Source of the DNA: Actinomycetota bacterium | Lineage (GTDB): Bacteria; Actinomycetota; Actinomycetes; S36-B12 | Length of the DNA stretch: 53,995 nucleotides | Direction of reading: 5' to 3' | NCBI GenBank assembly: GCA_009699315.1 | Contig: WLOK01000003.1 | Coordinates: 1 to 53,995 of the forward strand | Part shown: piece by piece, positions 16,233 through 25,871 of the stretch | How the letters are laid out: every line of letters starts with the position of its first letter | Numbering within the stretch: position 1 is the first letter of the stretch | Notes under the pieces: generated by a model | Told to the model about the DNA's origin: nothing | Database searches by the model: none | What the model saw: only the letters and a program-made list of their open reading frames with translations | Program-made: the position numbers and the translations under genes

Positions 16233-17258
16233 ATGCGTAACGTGCAGGCAGCCGCGCGTTTAGGAGGTCTCGTCGCCTCAGGCTTGAGCGACGTCACTTC
16301 GGATCTGGCCGCCTTGGACTCAGCGGGGCGATGGGCGGTCGTGATCCCCTACAGGGGCGTCCCTGTTCTCGCTCGATTTGAGCATTGGGTGCCGGCATCA
16401 GCGGCATCGGTCGGCGGAGTCTGGACCGGATCTCAACCTTCGGCGTGGAAATCCTCAGAGAATGAAGAGTCCTATATATCTGCAGTGCAACGCGTGCGCG
16501 CGCTCATTGAGTCTGGCGATGTCTATCAGGCAAATGTCTGCCGAGTTCTCTCTGCACAGCTTTCTGATCTGAGCGCGTGCGATGTGGGCGGCCTTCATGC
16601 ATTACTCGACGCAGGCAACCCGTCTCCATACGGCGGGTTTGTGCGCGTTCCTGGTGCGCACGTTGCCACCGCATCGCCAGAGCTGTTCCTGAGGCGTACT
16701 GGCCGGCATATCGAATCTGGGCCGATCAAGGGCACCGGTCGCGTTGAAGCAGACCTGACACAGAAGGATCGCGCGGAGAACATCATGATCGTTGACCTCG
16801 TGCGCAACGATCTCTCAGCAATTTGCGAAACCGGCTCAGTCAATGTGCCGGAACTACTCAGGGTGGAAAAACATCCCGGACTCGTTCACCTTGTGTCTCG
16901 CGTGTCGGGGGAGTTGCGCAATACCGCAACGTGGCCGAAAATCCTCGCCAGCACCTTTCCACCCGGCTCGGTCACCGGCGCCCCCAAATCGAGTGCTCTG
17001 CGCATTATCGACGAGGTCGAAAGCGTCTCGCGTGATGTCTACTGCGGTGCTATCGGTTGGGTGGACGCGGACACCGGAGAAGCGGAGTTGGCCGTTGCCA
17101 TCAGAACCTTCTGGGTGGAGGGGGATCAAGTGCACTTTGGCACCGGAGCCGGGATCACGTGGGGCTCAGATCCCACTCGCGAATGGCAAGAAACGCAACT
17201 CAAAGCAGCGCATCTGATCGACGTAGCCAGCGGCGTATGGCAAGGTGCCATCTCATGA
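16233..17258 (+). CDS. pabB: aminodeoxychorismate synthase component I
   Basis: A 341-residue chorismate-binding enzyme that aminates chorismate to 4-amino-4-deoxychorismate for folate synthesis. Family motifs in order are NPSPYGGFV, SPELFLRR, GPIKGT with the catalytic Lys, DLVRNDLS and PPGSVTGAPK. It is shorter than full anthranilate synthase component I and lacks most of the N-terminal tryptophan-binding half. The next gene is pabC, which supports PabB over TrpE. Stop and start overlap as ATGA. No pabA is in the window. No Shine-Dalgarno or leaderless box is clear at the ATG, so the exact start is open. Confidence 0.88.
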   Translation: MRNVQAAARLGGLVASGLSDVTSDLAALDSAGRWAVVIPYRGVPVLARFEHWVPASAASVGGVWTGSQPSAWKSSENEESYISAVQRVRALIESGDVYQANVCRVLSAQLSDLSACDVGGLHALLDAGNPSPYGGFVRVPGAHVATASPELFLRRTGRHIESGPIKGTGRVEADLTQKDRAENIMIVDLVRNDLSAICETGSVNVPELLRVEKHPGLVHLVSRVSGELRNTATWPKILASTFPPGSVTGAPKSSALRIIDEVESVSRDVYCGAIGWVDADTGEAELAVAIRTFWVEGDQVHFGTGAGITWGSDPTREWQETQLKAAHLIDVASGVWQGAIS

Positions 17259-18088
17259 GTCTGGTCTGGATGGGGTCCTACGACGGCGGCACACTCATGC
17301 CTGCCGAAGAGGCTCGAGTCTCGCCATTCGATCACGGGTTCACGGTTGCTGATGGTGTCTTCGAGACCCTGAAGGTGGTCAACGGACGACCGTTTGCGCT
17401 GACACGTCATTTGGCTCGACTTGGCACCTCGTCTGCTGGACTTGGCCTCCCGCATCCCAACCACGGAATCATTCGCGAGGCAGTTGACGCGGTGCTCTCA
17501 TCGAGTGATCGAGTGCCACTAGCGCGTCTCCGGATCACAGTGACCGGAGGAGACGGTCCGCTCGGCAGTGATCGCGGGACGGCTCCAGCGACAGTGTTCG
17601 TCGCAGCTTCGCCAATTTCACCGTGGCCAGCTACGACAACCGTGATCACTGTGCCTTGGCCCCGCAATGAGCGGAGTGCACTAGCTGGGGTGAAGTCAAC
17701 GTCGTACGCAGAAAATGTGCACGCCCTCGCGCACGCGCATGGCCTCGGGGCTTCTGAGGCGATCTTTGGCAACACCGTGGGTCAACTCTGTGAAGGAACC
17801 GGCACAAACATTTTCGTCGTGATTGATGGTGAGGTAATCACGCCAACGCTGAGCAGTGGTTGCCTTCCCGGCATCACTCGGGCGCTGATTTGCGAGTGGG
17901 CTGACGTGCGCGAAGCCGATCTGCCGCTGGAGGTGCTCTCCACAGCGGATGAGATCTTCCTGGCCTCCTCGACGCGCGATGTGCACCCGGTGACTCGGGT
18001 AGATGATCGAACACTTCCGAGTGGGCGCATCACGGAAAGAGTCGCCAGCACATTCGCTAGGGAGTCAACGGCCAACATCGACCCGTGA
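17255..18088 (+). CDS. pabC: aminodeoxychorismate lyase (class IV aminotransferase)
   Basis: A 277-residue PLP enzyme that converts aminodeoxychorismate to 4-aminobenzoate and pyruvate. The fold-type IV start SPFDHGFTVADGVFET (23-38) is clear, the PLP lysine is Lys147 in GVKSTSYAENV, and the cofactor-phosphate loop follows in NTVGQLCEGTGTNIF. The ATG at 17255 overlaps the pabB TGA (ATGA), so the two are coupled. Branched-chain or D-amino-acid aminotransferase is the alternative for the family, but the neighbour fixes the call. Confidence 0.87.
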   Translation: MSLVWMGSYDGGTLMPAEEARVSPFDHGFTVADGVFETLKVVNGRPFALTRHLARLGTSSAGLGLPHPNHGIIREAVDAVLSSSDRVPLARLRITVTGGDGPLGSDRGTAPATVFVAASPISPWPATTTVITVPWPRNERSALAGVKSTSYAENVHALAHAHGLGASEAIFGNTVGQLCEGTGTNIFVVIDGEVITPTLSSGCLPGITRALICEWADVREADLPLEVLSTADEIFLASSTRDVHPVTRVDDRTLPSGRITERVASTFARESTANIDP

Positions 18089-18098
18089 AATGGGCTGG

Positions 18099-18104
18099 TA
18101 GTCT
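18099..18104 (+). promoter_or_regulatory. probable -10 box of tRNA-Val(CAC)
   Basis: TAGTCT lies 12 nt before the tRNA 5' end, which would give a leader of about five bases. It fits the TANNNT pattern repeated across the window. No clear -35 was seen. Confidence 0.45.
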
Positions 18105-18116
18105 TGGGCACCTGAC

Positions 18117-18188
<72 letters not shown>

Positions 18189-18228
18189 CCGTCTAGCCTA
18201 GAACTCCGAGTTGGTTAAGGAGTCTTCA

Positions 18229-20226
18229 ATGAGTGTGAGCGTCACCGTCGTCAGCCCCGAACCTGTGGTTCGCGAGGTCGAGACGGGCACGACGGCCATG
18301 GACGTTGTGGGCCAGGACCGAAGTGTCCTCGTGGCGCGGGTCAATGGGACGCTCAAGGACCTCGACTATGTGCTCGAGCCCGGAGACGTCGTCGAACCCG
18401 TCACGGCAGCGGACCCCGAAGGACTCGCAGTACTGCGGCACTCGTGCGCGCACGTGCTGGCCCAAGCCGTTCAGCAGGAATTCCCCGAGGCCAAGCTGGG
18501 CATTGGCCCTCCGATCAAGGACGGGTTCTACTACGACTTCGCAGTCGGTCGGCCCTTCACTCCAGAAGACCTTCAGGCACTTGAAAAGCGCATGCAAGTG
18601 ATCCTCAAGGCAGGACAGCGCTTCACTCGGCGCGTCGTCACAGAAGACCAGGCCCGGCACGAACTCAAGCACGAGCCCTTCAAGATGCGTCTCATCGGCA
18701 GCGAGGGTGGTGCCGATGTCATGGAGGTCGGCGGTGCCGAGTTGACTATCTACGACAACGTCGACGCAAAGTCAGGCGAGCGATGCTGGGGCGACCTATG
18801 TCGCGGGCCGCACGTTCCCACAACTCGTTACATAGCTCCCAACGCGATCAAACTGATGCGTAGCGCCGCTGCATATTGGCTAGGCAATCAGGACAACGAG
18901 TCCCTTCAGCGCATTTATGGCACGGCGTGGGCGAGCAAGGACGAACTCCAGGGCTACCTCACATTCCTTCAGGAGGCCGAACGCCGCGACCATCGCCGTC
19001 TCGGCGCTGAGCTCGATCTGTTCTCATTCCCCGAGGAAATCGGGTCTGGCCTCGCGGTGTTTCACCCCAAGGGCGGCGTGATCCGCCGTGTCATGGAGGA
19101 CTACTCGCGCAGTCGACACGAAGCAGCGGGCTATGAGTTCGTTAACACCCCGCACCTGACCAAGGCCCAACTTTTCGAGACCTCTGGTCACCTTGATTGG
19201 TACTCCGAGGGCATGTACCCGCCCATGGAACTCGATGCCGAATACACCGAGGACGGTCAACTGCGCCGTGCGCCGCAGAAGTACTACCTCAAACCAATGA
19301 ACTGCCCTATGCACAACTTGATCTATCGCTCTCGCGGACGCTCTTATCGAGAATTGCCATTGCGACTTTTTGAGTTCGGCACCGTCTATCGCTATGAGAA
19401 GTCCGGAGTTGTTCAGGGACTCACTCGCGCGCGCGGCTTCACTCAAGATGATGCGCACATCTACTGCACAAAAGAACAGATGCCGGGCGAGCTCGATACC
19501 CTGCTGACCTTCGTCCTTGATCTGCTGCGCGACTACGGCTTGACCGACTTCTACCTCGAGTTGTCCACGCGCGATCCAAAGAAGAGCGTAGGCACCGACG
19601 AGGAATGGGCAGAGGCTACCGAAGCGCTGCGTGTCGCTGCAGAGAAGCAGGGCTTGACTCTGGTGCTCGACGAAGGTGGCGCTGCGTTCTACGGACCTAA
19701 GGTCTCCGTGCAGGCCAAGGATGCCATCGGTCGCACCTGGCAAATGTCGACAATTCAGGTCGACTTCCAATTGCCCCAGCGCTTCGATCTGGAGTTCCAA
19801 AGCGCGGACGGCACTCGTCAGCAACCGATCATGATCCACCGCGCGCTCTTTGGCTCGATCGAGCGTTTCTTCGGCGTTCTCCTAGAGCACTATGCCGGTG
19901 CGTTCCCCCCGTGGCTCGCACCCGTGCAGGTCGTGGGCATTCCAGTCACCGACTCTCATGTGGATTACCTTGTTCAGGTCGCTGCTTCACTTCGCGCCGA
20001 AGGCGTACGTGTCGAGGTTGACTCGTCTGATGACCGTATGCAGAAGAAGATTCGCAGTGCCCAAAAGCTGAAGATCCCCTACATGCTTATCGCTGGTGAC
20101 GAGGATGTCGCGGCCGGAGCCGTGTCCTTCCGTTATCGCGACGGCACGCAGCGCAACGGCATCCCAGTGTCTGAGGCCATTGCCGAGATTGTCGACGCCG
20201 TACGCAACCGGCTACAGATCGCATGA
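18229..20226 (+). CDS. thrS: threonyl-tRNA synthetase
   Basis: A 665-residue class II synthetase charging tRNA-Thr. A TGS domain covers about 1-62. The editing domain has HSCAH (71-75) as the first half of its metal site, and the catalytic core follows with [22 protein letters not shown] and late [13 protein letters not shown]. The anticodon-binding domain begins near [10 protein letters not shown]. The ATG at 18229 is fixed by AAGGAG 6 nt upstream. An in-frame GTG at 18211 lacks such a site. The HIT gene starts inside its stop (ATGA). Confidence 0.97.
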   Translation: MSVSVTVVSPEPVVREVETGTTAMDVVGQDRSVLVARVNGTLKDLDYVLEPGDVVEPVTAADPEGLAVLRHSCAHVLAQAVQQEFPEAKLGIGPPIKDGFYYDFAVGRPFTPEDLQALEKRMQVILKAGQRFTRRVVTEDQARHELKHEPFKMRLIGSEGGADVMEVGGAELTIYDNVDAKSGERCWGDLCRGPHVPTTRYIAPNAIKLMRSAAAYWLGNQDNESLQRIYGTAWASKDELQGYLTFLQEAERRDHRRLGAELDLFSFPEEIGSGLAVFHPKGGVIRRVMEDYSRSRHEAAGYEFVNTPHLTKAQLFETSGHLDWYSEGMYPPMELDAEYTEDGQLRRAPQKYYLKPMNCPMHNLIYRSRGRSYRELPLRLFEFGTVYRYEKSGVVQGLTRARGFTQDDAHIYCTKEQMPGELDTLLTFVLDLLRDYGLTDFYLELSTRDPKKSVGTDEEWAEATEALRVAAEKQGLTLVLDEGGAAFYGPKVSVQAKDAIGRTWQMSTIQVDFQLPQRFDLEFQSADGTRQQPIMIHRALFGSIERFFGVLLEHYAGAFPPWLAPVQVVGIPVTDSHVDYLVQVAASLRAEGVRVEVDSSDDRMQKKIRSAQKLKIPYMLIAGDEDVAAGAVSFRYRDGTQRNGIPVSEAIAEIVDAVRNRLQIA

Positions 20227-20732
20227 GTGACGCGTGGGATCGGCTCTGGACCCCGCACCGCATGGTGTACATCAACGGGGAGGGTCGCCCCACGCATACC
20301 GAGGCCGGTGATGAATGTCCGTTCTGTCGCATCCCCACGCTGGGTGATGTGGATGGTCTAACTGTGGCTCGGGGCGAGTTGGTCTTTGCTGTCTTGAACT
20401 TGTATCCCTACAACTCCGGTCACCTCATGGTGTGTCCCTACCGACATGTGCCTGAATACTCCGATCTCACTGCCGAAGAGGTTGCTGAGTTTGGGCTTTT
20501 TACTCAATTAGCGATGCGCGCGTTACGCCGAGCTTCGAGTGCTCAGGGCTTCAACATCGGAATGAATCAAGGTGCCGTCGCCGGTGCAGGCATTGCGGGC
20601 CATCTACACCAGCATGTCGTGCCGCGATGGGCCGGCGACACCAACTTCATGCCTGTCATTTCCAGTGTTAAAACTATGCCGCAACTTCTTGAGGACACGC
20701 GTGAACTGATAGTCGCCGAATGGGGACTCTAA
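20223..20732 (+). CDS. HIT-family nucleotide phosphorylase/hydrolase
   Basis: A 169-residue protein with the histidine triad [10 protein letters not shown] (His127, His129, His131) and a zinc-type CPFC at 32-35. Relatives include the mycobacterial Ap4A phosphorylase (Rv2613c type), so cleavage of dinucleoside polyphosphates is likely. It overlaps thrS by ATGA. ThrS itself can make Ap4A in many bacteria, which gives a plausible link. In other actinobacteria pgsA, patA and pimA follow; here an aldo/keto reductase faces it 4 bp away. Confidence 0.85.
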   Translation: MSDAWDRLWTPHRMVYINGEGRPTHTEAGDECPFCRIPTLGDVDGLTVARGELVFAVLNLYPYNSGHLMVCPYRHVPEYSDLTAEEVAEFGLFTQLAMRALRRASSAQGFNIGMNQGAVAGAGIAGHLHQHVVPRWAGDTNFMPVISSVKTMPQLLEDTRELIVAEWGL

Positions 20733-20736
20733 GACC

Positions 20737-21720
20737 TTAGGAACGCTGGTAGATCCCGCTCTCTGGGTATCCGCTTGCCGGCGTCGACACATCATCGAGA
20801 GCCTGTGCGATTTCTTCGGGAAGTTCGAGTTCTTCGGTCGCAAGTGCCGCGTGTAGTTGATCGAGAGTCCGAGCGCCCACGATGGGTGACACCACACCTG
20901 GCCGATCACGCACCCACGCCAAGGCCACCTCAGCCGGAGAGACGCCTAATCCATCGGCGGCCATCGCAACACCGTCGACTACCCGCCGATTGCGCTCGTG
21001 CAGGTATGCCTGCACGAATGGACCAAACGCCTCCGAACTCGCGCGGGAGTCAATGGGCGCACTGTGACGGTATTTGGCGGTGAGCACACCACGGCCAAGA
21101 GGCGACCACGGCAGAATGCCGACACCCATTGCTTGAGCGGCCGGAAGCACCTCGCGTTCGATGCCGCGCTGTAGAAGTGAGTACTCCATCTGTGTGGAGA
21201 TGATGGGGGAGCGACCGGTGACTGCGCGCTGCCAGGTCACTGCCTGTGCAAGTTGCCATCCAGAGTAGTTGGAAACGCCAATGTAATTGACTCGACCTGA
21301 TCGAACCGCGTCGTCCATTGCGGCGAGAGTTTCTTCAATCGGGGTGAACGCGTCCCAGACGTGCATCTGCCAGATGTCGACGTGATCAACACCGAGACGC
21401 TCGAGAGACCGGTCAAGAGCATGCAAAATGTGCTGGCGCGAGGCATCGAACCGGCGAGGCGTGCCAGGTCGCGACACTGCTTTGGTGGCGATGATCGATC
21501 TCGATCGCACGCTGGGATCTTCGAGTATCGAACCGAGAATGCGCTCAGACATGCCGTCGGCGTAGACGTCAGCGGTATCGATGAGATTGCCACCCGCATC
21601 CAAGAATGCATGGACCTGCGCACGAGCGGTCTCCTCGTCGGTACCCCGGTCCCACGTCATGGTGCCCAGTGCGAGACGGCTGACCTGCAGGCCCGTAGTG
21701 CCCAGTAGTCGCTGCTCCAT
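20737..21720 (-). CDS. aldo/keto reductase
   Basis: A 327-residue NADP-dependent oxidoreductase with a TIM barrel. The catalytic tetrad can be placed at Asp48 and Tyr53 (in LIDTADVYADG), Lys80 (IIATKA) and the His of WQMHVWD. The class of substrate is typical of the YdhF/Tas group but is not determined. TAGGTT (21727-21732, minus strand) is 6 nt before the ATG, giving a leaderless signature. It is divergent from the LLM oxidoreductase, so the two redox genes may share a control region. Confidence 0.85.
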   Translation of the reverse strand: MEQRLLGTTGLQVSRLALGTMTWDRGTDEETARAQVHAFLDAGGNLIDTADVYADGMSERILGSILEDPSVRSRSIIATKAVSRPGTPRRFDASRQHILHALDRSLERLGVDHVDIWQMHVWDAFTPIEETLAAMDDAVRSGRVNYIGVSNYSGWQLAQAVTWQRAVTGRSPIISTQMEYSLLQRGIEREVLPAAQAMGVGILPWSPLGRGVLTAKYRHSAPIDSRASSEAFGPFVQAYLHERNRRVVDGVAMAADGLGVSPAEVALAWVRDRPGVVSPIVGARTLDQLHAALATEELELPEEIAQALDDVSTPASGYPESGIYQRS

Positions 21721-21789
21721 GCACCGAACCTACCTCCCAGATCTGACATTCATGGGGAGGTAGGCTGCATGAAACGGTATGGAGGGCGC

Positions 21790-22839
21790 GTGAAGCTCGG
21801 ACTCAATCTTGGCTACTGGGGCGGCGGCAACGACGCCGACAATCTGACTCTCGCGCAAGAGGCTGATCGTCTCGGCTATAGCGTCGTCTGGGCTGCAGAG
21901 GCGTACGGCTCTGATGCTGCGACCGTCCTGGCTTGGGTCGCTGCTCAGACCACACGGGTCGATGTGGGCTCGGCCATCTTCCAGATCCCCGGTCGCACTC
22001 CCGCCAATACGGCCATGACGGCCGCGACGCTCGACACACTTTCAGGTGGGCGATTTCGCCTTGGGTTGGGCGTGTCCGGCCCGCAAGTGTCTGAAGGTTG
22101 GCACGGTGTCAGGTTCGATAAGCCGCTGAAACGCACTCGCGAATACGTCGAGATTGTCCGTAAGGCCCTGGCGCGCGAACGATTGACCTACGACGGCGAG
22201 TTCTTCACGCTTCCACTCCCTAATGGGCCCGGAAAGGCGCTGACACTCACTGTGCATCCGGTGCGCGACAGCATTCCGATCTATCTTGCCGCGGTGGGGC
22301 CAAAGAATCTCGAACTCGCCGGTGAGATTGCCGATGGCTGGCTGGCCATCTTCTACGTGCCCGAGACGAGTGGTGAATTGCTCGCCAATGTCATGTCCGG
22401 ACGCACAAAGGTCGGCAAGACGCTCGAAGGATTCGACATTGTGCCGACTGTTCCCGTTGTGATCGGCGACAACGTCGAGGACTGTGCTGGGCCGCTACGA
22501 GGGTACTCAGCGCTCTATATCGGCGGCATGGGCAGCAAGGAACAGAATTTCTACAACGCGCTCGCAACTCGGCTGGGTTACGGCGAAGCTGCTGCGGCCA
22601 TCCAAGAGGCCTACCTCGCCAAGGATTACTTCGGTGCCGCCCGCGCTGTTCCCGTTGAATTTATCGACCGCACCTCATTGATTGGGCCTCGCGAGCGCGT
22701 CCGCGATCGTCTAGCCGCTTACGCCGAATCAGGCGTCACTACGCTTACTCTCGCGGTATCCATTGGCTCGATCGATCAAAGGATTTCCACCTTGCGCACC
22801 ATGGCCGAAGTTCTCGACGAATCTGGATTGGCGGACTAG
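21790..22839 (+). CDS. LLM-class F420-dependent oxidoreductase
   Basis: A luciferase-like-monooxygenase-fold protein of about 349 residues. Family features are the start KLGLNLGYWG, AEAYGSDA near 38-45, TLDTLSGGRFRLGLGVSGPQVSEGWHG and PIYLAAVGPKNLELAGEIADGW. Many actinobacterial members use deazaflavin F420, and the substrate is unknown. TAGGCT at 21761-21766 looks like the -10 box. It sits only 2 nt before an in-frame ATG at 21769, which would therefore not be in the mRNA. GGAGGG at 21781-21786 fits the GTG at 21790. The stop overlaps uppP (TAGTG). Confidence 0.87.
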   Translation: MKLGLNLGYWGGGNDADNLTLAQEADRLGYSVVWAAEAYGSDAATVLAWVAAQTTRVDVGSAIFQIPGRTPANTAMTAATLDTLSGGRFRLGLGVSGPQVSEGWHGVRFDKPLKRTREYVEIVRKALARERLTYDGEFFTLPLPNGPGKALTLTVHPVRDSIPIYLAAVGPKNLELAGEIADGWLAIFYVPETSGELLANVMSGRTKVGKTLEGFDIVPTVPVVIGDNVEDCAGPLRGYSALYIGGMGSKEQNFYNALATRLGYGEAAAAIQEAYLAKDYFGAARAVPVEFIDRTSLIGPRERVRDRLAAYAESGVTTLTLAVSIGSIDQRISTLRTMAEVLDESGLAD

Positions 22840-23657
22840 TGGGCTGGTTTGAGGCAATTGTTCTCGGAATCATTCAAGGACTAACGGAGTTCTTGCCGAT
22901 CTCCTCGAGCGCGCACATCTTGATTGCTTCTCAAATCTTCCATTGGGACGACCCAGGGGCCGCTTTCACAGCTGTCACACAGATCGGCACCGAAGCCGCG
23001 GTTCTCATCTACTTCCGCAAGGACATTGGGCGCATCATCTCCACGTGGTTTCGATCCTTGCGCGATCCCTCGCTCCGCAGCGATCCGGACGCGCGCATGG
23101 GATGGCTCGTCATCATCGGCACTATCCCTATCTCGGTCCTAGGAATCGCGTTTTCGCATCAGATCGAGACCGTCGCTCGCAATCTTTGGCTAGTGGCCGC
23201 GATGTTGGCGATCTTTGGCTTAGTACTAGGTGCATCTGACGCACTCGGCTCGCGCGTGCGAACTTCACAACAGATGACCTGGCGCGACGGCATACTCATT
23301 GGTCTTGCGCAGGCACTCGCGCTTATTCCAGGAGTCTCCAGATCTGGTGCGACCATCTCTGGCGGACTTTTCCTTGGCTATACCCGTGAGGCAGCAGCCC
23401 GCTTCGCCTTTCTTTTGGCCGTCCCGGCGGTGTTGCTATCCGGGTTTTATGAAGCCTCCAAAATCGGCAAAGACGGCGCGCCGACGTCTTGGGGGCCCAC
23501 GATTCTGGCCACCGTGATCGCGTTCGCCGTGGGATACACAGTGATCCGGTGGTTGATGAGGTACCTCATGACGGGCAGTTTCCGACCATTCGTGTTCTAT
23601 CGGCTTGGCCTAGCGGCTGTTCTGGTCGTTCTACTTGTGACAGGGGTTGTCTCCTAG
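22839..23657 (+). CDS. uppP: undecaprenyl-diphosphatase
   Basis: A 272-residue integral membrane phosphatase that recycles undecaprenyl diphosphate for cell-wall synthesis. The two signature motifs are EFLPISSSAH (17-26) and PGVSRSGATI (about 164-173), and there are seven or eight hydrophobic segments. The GTG start shares one base with the TAG of the LLM gene. Its TAG lies in a CTAG shared with the stop of the convergent CorA-like gene. The call is firm; bacitracin tolerance is a known side effect of this family. Confidence 0.95.
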   Translation: MGWFEAIVLGIIQGLTEFLPISSSAHILIASQIFHWDDPGAAFTAVTQIGTEAAVLIYFRKDIGRIISTWFRSLRDPSLRSDPDARMGWLVIIGTIPISVLGIAFSHQIETVARNLWLVAAMLAIFGLVLGASDALGSRVRTSQQMTWRDGILIGLAQALALIPGVSRSGATISGGLFLGYTREAAARFAFLLAVPAVLLSGFYEASKIGKDGAPTSWGPTILATVIAFAVGYTVIRWLMRYLMTGSFRPFVFYRLGLAAVLVVLLVTGVVS

Positions 23658-24667
23658 AGCCAGCCAGACTTCTTGAAAGCGCGCCAAAGCAGCGTGCAAC
23701 TCGTTGCCATGACGAGCAATATCGCTGGATAGCCGAACTGCCAGTGCAGTTCTGGCATGGTGTCAAAGTTCATCCCATAAATGGCTGCGATAGCGGTCGG
23801 CACAGCGGCAATGGCAACCCACGCCGAAATCTTGCGCACGTCTCGGTTTTGTTGCAGGTCTTGGAGTGCAGTGCTCGCCATGAGCATCGACAACAGAATG
23901 TTGTTGAAGCCGTCTACGGCGTCAGCGACGCGCAGGAGGTGGTCGCCCACATCGGCGAACTGGTTGCGCAGCCCGGCGGGAATGGCGTGAAGCGAACGTT
24001 GCGATAACTCATGCGCCAGAGGTACTAGTGGATGCACCGCACGACGGAAGTCCAGATTCTGTCTATTCAGGCTATAAATACGCGCCGTCGAGTCCTGCTT
24101 GTTTGGATTGAACAGCCCGGTTTCAACGTCTTCAACCGCCGTCTGAATGACATCTGTCAGCACTACGTAGTGATCAACCACTAGGTCCATGACGACATAC
24201 AGCACAGAACCGGGACCTTCAGCCGCAATATTGGGGTGCGATTGCAACTGACCTAAAGCAGAGGCGATTTCGGTCGAACCTTCATCGAGGAAAACGATGG
24301 CGAATCCGTGTCCAGTAATGACTGAGATTTGGGAGAGCGTGATCTCCTTCGCTTCTTTGTCCCAAGCCACGGACTTAAGCAAACACAACACGTGCTTATC
24401 CCCGATTTCCACCTTGGCTCGCTGCCGTAGGTTGGCGACATCCTCCATCTGAAGTGGCTCGAGCTCGAATGCAGCAAGCAGAGCGCTGCGCTCGAGACTC
24501 GTTGCCGAATCCACGACCAGCACGCCGAAATCGCCTGAATCTGCTGACTTTGCCCACTGAGCAGCCGCCGCGAGGTCGGCAGAGGATTCCCACGGGTTGC
24601 CCGCAGGGGTGAAGACTCCTCCTATGTAGGCGCCGTGCGCGGTGATCATGTTCTTAGTCTCGTGCAT
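23654..24667 (-). CDS. corA: CorA-family divalent metal transporter
   Basis: A 337-residue protein with a long cytoplasmic N-terminal domain and two C-terminal membrane helices. The first helix ends in the selectivity motif YGMN (GMN about 297-299), and the C-terminus is basic. It probably transports Mg2+, with Co2+ or Ni2+ possible. Starts at 24667 or 24649 are both ATG and neither has a clear Shine-Dalgarno or a correctly spaced TANNNT. The promoter region is shared with the divergent phosphatase gene. Confidence 0.87.
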   Translation of the reverse strand: MHETKNMITAHGAYIGGVFTPAGNPWESSADLAAAAQWAKSADSGDFGVLVVDSATSLERSALLAAFELEPLQMEDVANLRQRAKVEIGDKHVLCLLKSVAWDKEAKEITLSQISVITGHGFAIVFLDEGSTEIASALGQLQSHPNIAAEGPGSVLYVVMDLVVDHYVVLTDVIQTAVEDVETGLFNPNKQDSTARIYSLNRQNLDFRRAVHPLVPLAHELSQRSLHAIPAGLRNQFADVGDHLLRVADAVDGFNNILLSMLMASTALQDLQQNRDVRKISAWVAIAAVPTAIAAIYGMNFDTMPELHWQFGYPAILLVMATSCTLLWRAFKKSGWL

Positions 24668-24687
24668 GGGTGGCCTAGGCTGCGGGA

Positions 24688-25368
24688 ATGACCACGGTGC
24701 TTCTCGTCCGGCATGGGCGTACGACCGCTAATGCCACCGGACTCTTAGCTGGACGCACGCCGGGAGTCCAACTCGACGAGAGGGGCCGGGAGCAAGTCGA
24801 ACGCCTCGGGCTTGGTTTGGCCGCCCTGCCGATAGACGCTGTTATCAGCAGCCCACTCGAGCGGACCATGGAGACTGCAGCAGCGCTCCTCCCCGGGTCC
24901 AAGGGCATTCGTCCGTTGCACGAGGAGGACGGCTTGATCGAGTGCGGCTATGGCGATTGGACGGGGCGCGAACTTAAGGTTCTCGCGAAAGATCCGCTGT
25001 GGAAGATTGTTCAGTCGCAGCCAAGTGCCGTGAAGTTCCCGGGTGACGATGGTGAGCCGATGCTCACGATGCAACATCGTGCCGTCACGGCGATCCGGCG
25101 TTGGAACGTGACCCTTGGACCTCGCAGCATGTATGTCGCGGTGAGCCATGGCGATGTGATCAAGGCAATTCTGGCTGACGCGTTGGGCATGCACCTTGAT
25201 CTATTTCAGCGTTTGCATGTCGATCCTGCTTCTGTGTCGGTCATTAACTACTCAGATAGTGGCACATCCGTTTTGCGCATGAATGATTCATCCGCAGACC
25301 TAAGCGCCCTTGTGCGACCAAGCCGACGCAAGTCCAAGTCTGCGACCGTGGGAGGTGGAGCCGGGTGA
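24688..25368 (+). CDS. histidine phosphatase, MSMEG_4193-type putative phosphomutase
   Basis: A 226-residue protein of the phosphoglycerate-mutase/histidine-phosphatase superfamily. The phosphohistidine motif is LLVRHGRT (5-12, His9), the second Arg/Glu region is SSPLERTMETA, and the second His is in VSHGDV. Its substrate is unknown. It heads a four-gene actinobacterial block with DUF3090, an SCO1664-like protein and mshC. TAGGCT at 24676-24681 is 6 nt before the ATG, giving a leaderless signature. Its stop overlaps the next start (GTGA). Confidence 0.85.
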   Translation: MTTVLLVRHGRTTANATGLLAGRTPGVQLDERGREQVERLGLGLAALPIDAVISSPLERTMETAAALLPGSKGIRPLHEEDGLIECGYGDWTGRELKVLAKDPLWKIVQSQPSAVKFPGDDGEPMLTMQHRAVTAIRRWNVTLGPRSMYVAVSHGDVIKAILADALGMHLDLFQRLHVDPASVSVINYSDSGTSVLRMNDSSADLSALVRPSRRKSKSATVGGGAG

Positions 25369-25871
25369 CGCAGTTTGAATTCGATCGGCCGCAGCGCTTC
25401 GTCGCAGGCACAGTGGGCCAACCCGGCGAGCGGGAGTTCTATCTCCAGGCGCGCAATGACGTGGAGATCGTCAGCGTGGCCTTGGACAAGGAGCAAGTGC
25501 GTGTTCTGGCCGAACGTGTTGATGCCCTGCTTAACCACGTCCTCGAAGCAACGGGTGCATCTGCGGCGATCCCGGCGATGCATCTGGGATCTGATGACCT
25601 TGGCCCATTGGAAGTGCCCATCGAATCTGCCTTTCAGGTTCAGATGCTTTCTATCACCTGGGACAGCGCCAAAGAGTGCGTCACGATTGAGGCCTCTAGC
25701 GAAGAAGAGGGCTCTCTCACTGTGCATCTAAGCGGCTTCCAGGCGCGCGCATTTGCACACCGGGCCGTGGCAGTTGTGTCTGCGGGCCGTAAGCCGTGTC
25801 CCATTTGTAGCCAGCCGCTAGATCCACGTGGCCATCTATGCCCGCGAGCAAACGGGTATCGAAGAAGGTGA
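25365..25871 (+). CDS. DUF3090 family protein with C-terminal zinc ribbon
   Basis: A 168-residue protein. The family segment GQPGEREFYLQARN is at about 18-31. The C-terminal [16 protein letters not shown] looks like a zinc-binding knuckle (CxxC with His and Cys). No enzymatic motif is visible and the function is unknown. GTG start and upstream TGA overlap as GTGA. The next gene begins inside this one, so the block is translationally coupled. DUF3090, the phosphatase and the SCO1664-like protein regularly occur together in actinobacteria. Confidence 0.82.
   Translation: MTQFEFDRPQRFVAGTVGQPGEREFYLQARNDVEIVSVALDKEQVRVLAERVDALLNHVLEATGASAAIPAMHLGSDDLGPLEVPIESAFQVQMLSITWDSAKECVTIEASSEEEGSLTVHLSGFQARAFAHRAVAVVSAGRKPCPICSQPLDPRGHLCPRANGYRRR

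Noticed and set aside
21769-21789. ATG at 21769 as start of the LLM oxidoreductase
   Set aside because: The TAGGCT box ends only 2 nt before it, so it would probably lie upstream of the transcript start; GTG 21790 has a GGAGGG site.
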